NCBI GenBank assembly: GCA_900544755.1
Contig: UQWQ01000102.1
Span: 1 to 6,489, forward strand
DNA: 6,489 bases
Reading direction: 5' to 3'
Source: an uncultured Collinsella sp.
GTDB taxonomy: Bacteria > Actinomycetota > Coriobacteriia > Coriobacteriales > Coriobacteriaceae
In this document: positions 1 to 6,246 of the stretch, piece by piece
How the letters are laid out: each line of letters starts with the position of its first letter
Numbering within the stretch: the stretch's first letter is position 1
The notes under the pieces: generated by a model
Database searches by the model: none
What the model was told of the DNA's origin: nothing
Seen by the model: the letters and a program-made list of their open reading frames with translations, nothing else
Made by a program: the position numbers and the translations under genes

Positions 1-1178
1 CGGGCATCTCGGAGTTCTCGGGCTTCTTTAAGGCCGGGCGCGAGCATGCCGCCCAGATTATGGGTGAGCCCGAGTTTGCCTATCGCCTGTCGCCCGATAA
101 CTGGATTGCCATCACGGGCACCAACGGCAAGACGACCACCACGTCGCTGACCGATTATCTGCTCAAGGCTTCCGGTGAGGCCAGTGTAGCTGTCGGCAAC
201 ATCGGTGAGCCGCCTATCAACGAGATTGACGGCCGAGCCCACAACGAGTGGTTTGTGGCTGAGCTCTCGAGCTATCAGATTGCTACGACCACCGAGCTCC
301 ACCCTCGCGTGGCGGTGCTGCTCAACATCACTCCCGACCACTTGGGCTGGCATAAGAGCCATAAGAACTATGCGCTTGCCAAGATCAAACTGTTTGACAA
401 TATGGTCGATGACGATCTGGTGGTCGTCGACGTCGAAGACGCCGGCATTCACGAGTTCGATGAGTACATCTACACGCCGGGTCGTCGCATCTGCAAGGTT
501 GCCTTTGACGAGCCAGAGGGTGAGGATGTCGCCTTTGTGCGCGATGGCAAGATGATCGTGCGCCTGAAGGGCGTCGAGACCCCGCTCATCGCTACATCCG
601 AGCTCAAGATCTCGGGCCATCATAATGTTATCAATGCCCTGTGCGCTGCCACGGCTGTCCTGGCCGTCGGTGCCAATCCCGAGGGCATTTGCCGCGGTCT
701 GGCCTCGTTCCAGCCGCTCGAGCACCGCGTGGAGCCGTGCGGCGAGATTGACGGAGTGCGCTACGTCAACGATTCCAAGGCGACCAACACCGACGCGGTC
801 GAGAAGGCACTGACGGCATTTCCCGATGACAACGTGATCTTGCTGCTCGGCGGCCACGATAAGGGCACGCCGCTCACGGACTTCGCGCGCGTCGTTATGG
901 ATAACGTGCGCTCGGTCGTCTGCTTTGGCGATGCGCGCGAGCGCTTTACCGCCGCTATGGACGAGGCCGATGTCGATGGCGATGTGGATATCGCGCAAGC
1001 GGATGACCTACGCGATGCCGTGGACGTTGCCCGTTCGCTGTCGAGCCGTGGCGACGTGATCTTACTTTCTCCTGCCTGCTCTTCGTTCGATGAGTTCTCG
1101 GGCTATGAGGAGCGCGGCCGCGTGTTTAAGGACTACGTGGCTCAGCTTGCCGCTGCAGCGAAATCGCAAATGGAATAG
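1..1178 (+). CDS. murD: UDP-N-acetylmuramoyl-L-alanine--D-glutamate ligase MurD (5' partial)
   Basis: Cytoplasmic ATP-dependent Mur ligase that adds D-glutamate to UDP-MurNAc-L-Ala. The frame is open from base 3, so the ATG at 60 is an internal Met and the true start lies upstream; 391 residues are visible. In that numbering, the ATP P-loop TGTNGKTT is at 38-45, the AELSSYQI segment follows, and NITPDHLGWH precedes Lys127 (YALAK), which matches the carbamylated lysine of the family. GHHNVINA is at 205-212. The C-terminal domain has the EHRVE segment near 241, NDSKATN at 256-262 and SPACSSFDEF at 356-365. The NDSKATN and SPAC-SFDEF motifs are typical of MurD and argue against MurC, MurE or MurF. 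In E. coli MurD the P-loop lies near residue 110, so roughly 70 N-terminal residues (most of the UDP-binding domain) are missing here only because of the window edge. No frameshift is seen. ftsW follows within 10 bases. Confidence 0.97.
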   Translation, partial: GISEFSGFFKAGREHAAQIMGEPEFAYRLSPDNWIAITGTNGKTTTTSLTDYLLKASGEASVAVGNIGEPPINEIDGRAHNEWFVAELSSYQIATTTELHPRVAVLLNITPDHLGWHKSHKNYALAKIKLFDNMVDDDLVVVDVEDAGIHEFDEYIYTPGRRICKVAFDEPEGEDVAFVRDGKMIVRLKGVETPLIATSELKISGHHNVINALCAATAVLAVGANPEGICRGLASFQPLEHRVEPCGEIDGVRYVNDSKATNTDAVEKALTAFPDDNVILLLGGHDKGTPLTDFARVVMDNVRSVVCFGDARERFTAAMDEADVDGDVDIAQADDLRDAVDVARSLSSRGDVILLSPACSSFDEFSGYEERGRVFKDYVAQLAAAAKSQME

Positions 1179-1181
1179 GGG
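1177..1181 (+). promoter_or_regulatory. Possible Shine-Dalgarno for ftsW
   Basis: AGGGG overlaps the murD stop codon and lies 6 bases before the GTG at 1188. This favours GTG 1188 over the TTG at 1182, which would directly abut it. A second purine-rich stretch with AGGAG at 1195-1199 lies 15 bases before the ATG at 1215, so the start is not settled. Confidence 0.45.
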
Positions 1182-1187
1182 TTGCCG

Positions 1188-2708
1188 GTGAGAGAGGAGA
1201 GCCCCCGACAAGGTATGAGGAGGCCCGACTCGGACCGTGCTTCCTCGCGGCGCAGCACACCGCGTTCCGGTCGTGGCAGGCAGTCGTTTAGCGAACGCTA
1301 TATTGCCGGCGTTCCCGCCCGTATCATGCGCCCCCGTCTGATATTCATGGCCTGCCTGTTTACCTTGGTGTGCTTTGGCCTGCTGATGGTGTACTCGGCG
1401 TCTTCGGTCGAGGCGCTGCACGAGAATGGCTCGGCGACGTTTTTTCTGTTTCGACAGGCCTCGTTTGCCGGAGTTGGCGTGCTGGCTATGGTTGCCATCG
1501 TGCGCATCTTGCCGGACAGTTGGTTTGGGGAAGACGTGCTCAGGATCTTCCTTATCGGCATGATAGGGCTACTGTTTCTGGTGTTCTTGGTGGGCAGCGG
1601 CAGCCGTGGCGCCACGCGCTGGCTCAACATCGCCGGTATTCAGTTCCAGCCTTCCGAGTTTTTAAAGCCATTTGCCATTGCGTATTCGGCCATCATGCTT
1701 GATCGCTTCTTTTCGCCCGGTGGCAACATCAACGAATTCCTTCGCAAGATGGGCATCTACCTGGGTATTTCGCTCTTTCTGATCTTTATCCAGCCCGATT
1801 TCGGTACTGTCCTGATCATCCTGTTGACCCTCATGTGCATGGCGTTGTTTGCGGGTCTCGACCCGAGATTTATCATCGGCGTGCTAATCTTCGGCATTCT
1901 CGTGATCGTGATTGCACTTGTCGCAGAGCCGTACCGTATGGTGCGTATTCAGGTTGCCTTGAACCCTTGGGCTGACGAGTATGGTGACGGCTATCAGGCC
2001 ACGCTTGCCATCATGGCCTTTGCTTCGGGCGGTCTGTTCGGCCGTGGCATCGGCAACTCAACCATGAAGTACTCGTATCTGCCCGAGGCGCACAATGACT
2101 ACATCCTGGCCATCATTGGCGAGGAAGTCGGCTTTGTCGGAACCGTGCTGTTCTTCTTGGTGTTTGCGATGCTGATCTACTCGGCGTTTCGCATTGCCGA
2201 GCAGGCGACCGATCGTCGGGGCGCGCTTATGGCGTCTGGCTCCGCGGTCATTCTCGCGGTGCAGTTTTTGATTAACGCGCTGGGCATCCTCAACGTGTTT
2301 CCCATGACGGGCAAACCGTTGCCGTTTATTAGCTACGGCGGTTCGTCGATTATTGTGTCGCTTATGCTTGCCGGGTTGATCCTGCGCGTTTCGTACGAGA
2401 GCGCCCGCCGCGATGAGTATGACCGCCGCCGTGAGAGCTTTGCCGTTATGGACGAGAGCACCGCCGGCGTGGCCCATGTGCGCGGTGAACGACCTTCGCG
2501 TAGCGGCTTTACCGTTCTGGATGGTTCTGCATCCGAGCCGGCAGCTCGTCCACGCTCGCGAACGGCTCCGCAAGGTCGTCCGCAGCGCCCCAGCCCTCGC
2601 AACGCGGGCGGCGGATATAATCGAATCGATTTGAACTCGGACCCGTCGGCGCGTCTGCGCACCGACGACCAGGGACCGCGTGTACGAAGGGACTACCATG
2701 ACCGATAA
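1188..2708 (+). CDS. ftsW: Septal peptidoglycan glycosyltransferase FtsW (SEDS family)
   Basis: SEDS-family membrane enzyme that polymerises lipid II at the septum with a class b PBP. Numbering here counts from the TTG at 1182 (508 residues); subtract 2 for the preferred GTG at 1188. About ten hydrophobic segments run from about 53 to 403. Family landmarks are SRGATRWL at 141-148, QPSEFLKP at 156-163, QPDFGT at 204-209, and the large loop ending in PEAHNDYILAIIGEE (301-315). Asp306 in that loop matches the catalytic Asp of E. coli FtsW (D297). The signature PLPFISYGGSS is at 379-389. Both ends carry long soluble tails: about 50 residues before the first membrane segment (14 Arg) and about 105 after the last (21 Arg), both without lysine. 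Its dcw position between murD and murG supports FtsW rather than RodA or SpoVE. Starts at 1182, 1188 and 1215 are all possible. The 3' end overlaps murG by 11 bases. Confidence 0.96.
   Translation: MREESPRQGMRRPDSDRASSRRSTPRSGRGRQSFSERYIAGVPARIMRPRLIFMACLFTLVCFGLLMVYSASSVEALHENGSATFFLFRQASFAGVGVLAMVAIVRILPDSWFGEDVLRIFLIGMIGLLFLVFLVGSGSRGATRWLNIAGIQFQPSEFLKPFAIAYSAIMLDRFFSPGGNINEFLRKMGIYLGISLFLIFIQPDFGTVLIILLTLMCMALFAGLDPRFIIGVLIFGILVIVIALVAEPYRMVRIQVALNPWADEYGDGYQATLAIMAFASGGLFGRGIGNSTMKYSYLPEAHNDYILAIIGEEVGFVGTVLFFLVFAMLIYSAFRIAEQATDRRGALMASGSAVILAVQFLINALGILNVFPMTGKPLPFISYGGSSIIVSLMLAGLILRVSYESARRDEYDRRRESFAVMDESTAGVAHVRGERPSRSGFTVLDGSASEPAARPRSRTAPQGRPQRPSPRNAGGGYNRIDLNSDPSARLRTDDQGPRVRRDYHDR
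2686..2692 (+). promoter_or_regulatory. Shine-Dalgarno of murG, inside ftsW
   Basis: GAAGGGA lies 5 bases before the ATG at 2698 and within the last codons of ftsW. It decides the murG start in favour of ATG 2698 over the in-frame GTG at 2680 (upstream of the site) and the ATG at 2710 (17 bases downstream). Confidence 0.75.
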
Positions 2709-3813
2709 AATGACCGTTGCTATTGCAGCCGGCGGCACGGCAGGACACATCAACCCCGCGCTCGCCTTGGCCGAAGAACTGCGTGACCGTGGCCACCACG
2801 TTGTGTTCGTGGGCCAGTCGCGCAAGCTCGAGGGTCGTTTGGTCCCCGAGGCTGGGTTTGATTTTGTGCCCATTACGGTCACGGGCTTCGACCGCTCCCG
2901 TCCTTGGACGGCGCTGACCTCGCTGTGGCGTGTCAATAAGGCCAAGCGTGCGCTCGCCAATCATTTCTCAAAGGTCGGCAAGCCCGATGCCGCCATCGGT
3001 TTTGGTGCCTATGTCGAGGTTCCGCTGCTGGGGTGGTGCAAGGGCGCAGGCGTTCCGTATCTGCTGCATGAGCAGAACTCTGTTCCGGGCCTGGCCAACA
3101 AGATGATGAACTCCCACGCCGCCCGCGTGTGCATCTCGGTGCCGGCAGCGCGTTCGGTCTTTGAGCGCGAAGGTGACCCTGACCACGTGCTCATGACCGG
3201 CAACCCCGTACGTCGCTCGGTGATCGAGGGCGATCGCGCTCGTGGCCGCAAGGCACTTGGCGTTCCCGAGGACGCTACGCTGCTGCTCGTCTTTGGCGGT
3301 TCACTTGGCGCCCAGCACCTCAACGAGCGCGTGACTTCGCTCAAAAATGAGCTGCTTTCGCGCAAGAACCTCTATGTGTTGCATTCGACGGGTGCCGACG
3401 GCTTTGAGGAGACCGAGCGCGCTTTGGCGCTGACGCCCGAGGAGGCGAAGCGTTACCGCGTCCAGCCTTACATCGACAACATGGGCGATATGCTGGCTGC
3501 TGCCGATTTGGTGCTCTCGCGTTCGGGTGCATCGAGCGTGGCCGAGATCGCTGCGCTCGCCGTGCCCTCGGTGCTCGTGCCGTATCCGCATGCGACGGCC
3601 GACCACCAAACCACCAATGCTCGTTATCTGGTCGACGCCGGGGCCGGCGTGCTCTGCGCCGATGCCGATATCGACGGTTCTGCCTTTGCCGATGAGCTGC
3701 TGCACCTGGTCGATGACGCGGCGGCGCGCGACGCCATGCGTCAGGCGGCGCGTGGTCTGGCTCAGGATAGAGCCGCCGCTCTTCTGGCGGATGCGGTAGA
3801 GGGTTTGCGTTAG
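2698..3813 (+). CDS. murG: UDP-GlcNAc--lipid I N-acetylglucosaminyltransferase MurG
   Basis: GT28-family GT-B glycosyltransferase at the inner membrane face that converts lipid I to lipid II. The product is 371 residues, a normal MurG length. The N-terminal domain opens with the glycine-rich loop AAGGTAGHINPA (10-21). A second loop, GFGAYVEVP (101-109), and HEQNSVPGLANK (124-135) follow. The C-terminal UDP-GlcNAc domain has VFGGSLGA (198-205), SRSGASSVAEI (274-284) and PYPHATADHQTTNA (295-308), with His303, Gln304 and Asn307 in the nucleotide-sugar pocket expected for the family. Two positions differ from the usual pattern: Ala104 where GGYV is common, and Leu203 where GGSQGA is common. The start is chosen from the Shine-Dalgarno at 2686-2692. 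It overlaps ftsW by 11 bases, which suggests translational coupling between the lipid II maker and its polymerase. A 97-base gap follows. Confidence 0.97.
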   Translation: MTDKMTVAIAAGGTAGHINPALALAEELRDRGHHVVFVGQSRKLEGRLVPEAGFDFVPITVTGFDRSRPWTALTSLWRVNKAKRALANHFSKVGKPDAAIGFGAYVEVPLLGWCKGAGVPYLLHEQNSVPGLANKMMNSHAARVCISVPAARSVFEREGDPDHVLMTGNPVRRSVIEGDRARGRKALGVPEDATLLLVFGGSLGAQHLNERVTSLKNELLSRKNLYVLHSTGADGFEETERALALTPEEAKRYRVQPYIDNMGDMLAAADLVLSRSGASSVAEIAALAVPSVLVPYPHATADHQTTNARYLVDAGAGVLCADADIDGSAFADELLHLVDDAAARDAMRQAARGLAQDRAAALLADAVEGLR

Positions 3814-3910
3814 TTAGACGGGATATCTTCGGTCGCCCTCGCGCTGATGCGGTAGGTGCGGTACAGTTAACGGGTTACAGGCAGTGTTTACGCAAGGAGT
3901 ACACGAGCAC
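3814..3910 (+). other. murG-murC intergenic gap, no clear regulatory element
   Basis: This is the only real non-coding space in the window. It contains the murC Shine-Dalgarno and a copy of GATGCGGTAG (3846-3855), which also occurs in the last codons of murG (3790-3799). GCGGTA is repeated again at 3858-3863. TACAGT at 3862-3867 resembles a -10 box, but I see no matching -35 at 16-18 bases upstream. No GC-rich stem followed by a T-run is present, so there is no evidence for an intrinsic terminator. An internal promoter for murC is possible but unproven. Confidence 0.5.
3894..3899 (+). promoter_or_regulatory. Shine-Dalgarno of murC
   Basis: AAGGAG is the strongest consensus ribosome site in the gap. 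It lies 11 bases before the ATG at 3911, slightly long but workable. It rules against the in-frame GTG at 3884, which lies upstream of it. Confidence 0.75.
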
Positions 3911-5329
3911 ATGGCTGATTCCCAGACTGCAACCTCCGCGCCCGAGTTTAAGAGCGCCCACTTTATCGGTATCGGCGGCGCCGGCATGAGCGGCATCGCC
4001 CTTGTTCTGCACGAGCGCGGTTATGCCGTTACCGGCTCCGACCTTAAGACGTCACGTTATATCCGCCAGCTTACCCGCGCTGGTGTGAAGGTGCATGTGG
4101 GCCATGAGGCCGCCACGATCGACGAGGTCAAGCCCGACGTGGTTGTTGTCTCCACCGCTATTCCGGAGTCCAACCCTGAACTCGTGCGCGCTCGCGAGCT
4201 TGGTATTCCCGTGTGGCCCCGTGCCAAGATGCTCTCTGCTTTGGGCCACGGCTACACCACCGTCGCTGTTGCCGGCACGCATGGCAAGACCACCACGTCT
4301 TCGATGTGCGCCACCATGCTCGACCGCATGGGTCTGGATCCGAGCTTCTTGATCGGCGGCATCGTCGAGGGCTATGACACGAACGGCAAGAACGGCTCGG
4401 GCGACTACTTTGTCGCCGAGGCCGACGAGTCCGACAGCTCCTTCCTGTTCCTGAACCCCAACGTGGTCATTGTGACCAACGTCGAGGCCGACCACCTCGA
4501 TCACTACTCGGGTATCGAGGAGATCGAGGCAACTTTCGCCAAATTCATGAGCCTGGTGGGCGAGGACGGCACCGTCATCGTCTGCGGCGAGGACCCGCAT
4601 CTGGTCGAGCTCGCCAAGTCGACGGGCCGTCACGTGCTTTCCTACGGCTTTGCCGAGAGCAACGACATCGTCTGCATGCACCCGGATGTCAAGGGCATCC
4701 AGAGTGACTTTTTCGTTCGCTTTGAGGACGGCACTGAGCGCGCTGTGGAGATCAAGAGCAATCCCGGTCGCCACAACATGCTCAACGCCACGGCGGTGCT
4801 CACCGTCGCCCATGTCCTGGGCCTTGACATCGACGCCGCCGCCAAGGCGCTCTCGAGCTTTGAGGGCGTCCGCCGTCGCTTTACCCACGTGGGCGATATC
4901 GATGGCATCACCGTGGTCGATGATTACGGCCATCACCCCACCGAGATCAAGGCGACGCTTGCTGCCGCTTCGTCGCTGGGCTACAAGCACGTCGACGTCG
5001 TGTTCCAGCCGCACCGCTATTCGCGCCTGCAGGCCCTGTGCGACGACTTTGCCGATGCATTTGCCAATGCCGATAAACTGCTGCTGATTGATGTGTTCTC
5101 GGCTGGCGAGATGCCCATTCCGGGTGTCACCTCTAAGATGCTCGCCGATACCGTGCGCGCCAAGCATCCTGGCAAGGAGGTCGTGTACTGCTCCAGCCGT
5201 CTTGAGCTCAATCAGGAGCTCGAGCAGATGGTGGGCGAGGGCGACCTGCTGCTCACCATGGGTGCCGGCGACGTTACGACCGTCGGTCCCGAGTTCATTG
5301 AGTATCTGACTGCCAAGAAAGACGCTTAA
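3911..5329 (+). CDS. murC: UDP-N-acetylmuramate--L-alanine ligase MurC
   Basis: Cytoplasmic Mur ligase that uses ATP to add L-alanine to UDP-MurNAc, the first residue of the peptide stem. The product is 472 residues, normal for MurC. The N-terminal UDP-binding domain has FIGIGGAGMSGIA (18-30). The central ATPase domain has AGTHGKTTTSS (121-131), the AEADESDSSF acidic segment (169-178) and TNVEADHLDHY (189-199). GRHNMLNA is at 286-293. The C-terminal domain has GVRRRF (319-324), DDYGHHPTEI (337-346), FQPHRYSR (365-372), DVFSAGE (394-400) and MGAGD (450-454). GTHGKT, DDYGHHP and QPHRYSR are hallmarks of MurC (shared with the recycling ligase Mpl). The dcw position between murG and murB favours MurC over Mpl. 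The start at 3911 follows from the upstream AAGGAG; the about 15 residues before the Rossmann strand are unremarkable. murB begins 5 bases after the stop. Confidence 0.97.
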   Translation: MADSQTATSAPEFKSAHFIGIGGAGMSGIALVLHERGYAVTGSDLKTSRYIRQLTRAGVKVHVGHEAATIDEVKPDVVVVSTAIPESNPELVRARELGIPVWPRAKMLSALGHGYTTVAVAGTHGKTTTSSMCATMLDRMGLDPSFLIGGIVEGYDTNGKNGSGDYFVAEADESDSSFLFLNPNVVIVTNVEADHLDHYSGIEEIEATFAKFMSLVGEDGTVIVCGEDPHLVELAKSTGRHVLSYGFAESNDIVCMHPDVKGIQSDFFVRFEDGTERAVEIKSNPGRHNMLNATAVLTVAHVLGLDIDAAAKALSSFEGVRRRFTHVGDIDGITVVDDYGHHPTEIKATLAAASSLGYKHVDVVFQPHRYSRLQALCDDFADAFANADKLLLIDVFSAGEMPIPGVTSKMLADTVRAKHPGKEVVYCSSRLELNQELEQMVGEGDLLLTMGAGDVTTVGPEFIEYLTAKKDA

Positions 5330-5334
5330 GTCTA

Positions 5335-6246
5335 ATGGGTCTGTTTAACGCCGTCATGGCGCTCTCGGGCATGATCGACACGGATGTGATCGAGGACGAG
5401 CGCCTTGCGCGTCATACGAGCTATCGTATCGGCGGCAAGGCCGACCTCTTTGTGACGTGCCATAGCTATCATGCCCTCCGCCGCGCCGTGGCGGTGCTCG
5501 ATCGCGAGCAGGTGCCGTGGGTCATCATCGGCAAGGGCTCCAATCTGCTGGTTGCCGATGGCGGTTATCGCGGTGCCGTCATTTCGCTCGGACGTGAGTT
5601 CCAGCGCACGGTTGTTGCCGATGACGGTTGTACGCTGACGGTCGGTGCGGGCGTGATGTTTGCGCGCCTGGTCAACGATGCCCTGTCGCGTAGCCTCTCG
5701 GGCCTTGAGTTTGCCGTTGGCATTCCTGGTTCGGTCGGCGGTGCGATATCTATGAATGCCGGCACGCGGACCGAGTGGATTGGCTCGCTGGTTGAGGATG
5801 TCGTAACGTTTGACCCGGCATCCGGTATCAAGCATTATGCGGGGTCCGAGATCTCTTGGGGCTACCGCGAATGTAGCCTTCCCCGCAATGAGATCATCCT
5901 CGAGTGCGTGCTCAAGCTTAAACCGGCGCCCAAGGCCGACATTCGCGAGCGCATGGAGCGGTACCTTACAAGGCGCAAGCGTACGCAGCCCATGGGTCGC
6001 GCATCCTGCGGGTCTGTCTTTCGCAACCCGCCCGATGCGAGTGTGGGCAAGCTTATCGAGGATTGTGGATTAAAGGGTTTTTCGATTGGCGGCGCGGAAG
6101 TTTCGCCCGTTCACGCTAATTTTATCGTTAATAACGGAACTGCCTCGGCCGATGACGTTGCCGCGGTTATCAGACATGTGCACGGAAAGGTGAGGGAGGC
6201 GTATGGCATCGAGCTCAGACCGGAAGTTAAATTCCTCGGCTTCTAG
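5335..6246 (+). CDS. murB: UDP-N-acetylenolpyruvoylglucosamine reductase MurB
   Basis: FAD-dependent, NADPH-using cytoplasmic enzyme that reduces UDP-GlcNAc-enolpyruvate to UDP-MurNAc, the substrate of MurC encoded just upstream. The product is 303 residues, the length of the shorter type II MurB. Visible motifs are TSYRIGGKAD (28-37), the FAD-binding GKGSNLLVAD (66-75), and GLEFAVGIPGSVGGAISMNAG (123-143). GYRECS is at 176-181, with Arg178 at the conserved active-site arginine position. CGSVFRNP (225-232) carries Ser227, the likely proton donor. AEVSPVHANFIVN (254-266) and RPEVKFLG (295-302) follow, with Glu297 as the likely second catalytic residue. Where many homologues have GAYG after the NAG, this protein reads GTRTEWIG (143-150). 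The start ATG lies 5 bases after the murC stop and has no good Shine-Dalgarno, so reinitiation or coupling is likely. In-frame ATGs at 5356 and 5371 have no better site. The 3' end overlaps the next gene by 44 bases. Confidence 0.97.
   Translation: MGLFNAVMALSGMIDTDVIEDERLARHTSYRIGGKADLFVTCHSYHALRRAVAVLDREQVPWVIIGKGSNLLVADGGYRGAVISLGREFQRTVVADDGCTLTVGAGVMFARLVNDALSRSLSGLEFAVGIPGSVGGAISMNAGTRTEWIGSLVEDVVTFDPASGIKHYAGSEISWGYRECSLPRNEIILECVLKLKPAPKADIRERMERYLTRRKRTQPMGRASCGSVFRNPPDASVGKLIEDCGLKGFSIGGAEVSPVHANFIVNNGTASADDVAAVIRHVHGKVREAYGIELRPEVKFLGF
6192..6199 (+). promoter_or_regulatory. Shine-Dalgarno of the ftsQ-like gene, inside murB
   Basis: GAGGGAGG inside the murB coding sequence precedes the ATG at 6203. 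The GAGGG part is 6 bases away and the GGAGG part 3 bases away. An in-frame TGA at 6191-6193 closes the frame just upstream, so ATG 6203 is the first possible start and is supported by this site. Confidence 0.7.

Noticed and set aside
60..62. ATG as the start of murD
   Set aside because: The frame is open back to base 3, and starting here would remove nearly the whole N-terminal UDP-binding domain; the gene simply enters from outside the window.
2680..2682. GTG as the murG start
   Set aside because: The Shine-Dalgarno at 2686-2692 lies downstream of it and is well placed for the ATG at 2698.
2058..2960. 300-codon minus-strand open frame across the ftsW end and murG start
   Set aside because: Antisense shadow of two well-supported genes. 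The product is low-complexity and Arg-rich with no family features.
3862..3867. TACAGT as the -10 box of a murC promoter
   Set aside because: No acceptable -35 at the right distance, so it is kept only as a possibility in the gap entry.
3814..3880. Terminator after murG
   Set aside because: Only very short possible stems and no T-run; nothing resembles an intrinsic terminator.
3884..3886. GTG as the murC start
   Set aside because: It lies upstream of the AAGGAG at 3894-3899, which serves the ATG at 3911.
4052..5167. Long open frame of 371 codons on the minus strand opposite murC
   Set aside because: It lies wholly antisense to a clear MurC with intact motifs. Such shadows are common in high-GC genes with strong codon bias, and its His/Val/Gly-rich product shows no recognisable motif.
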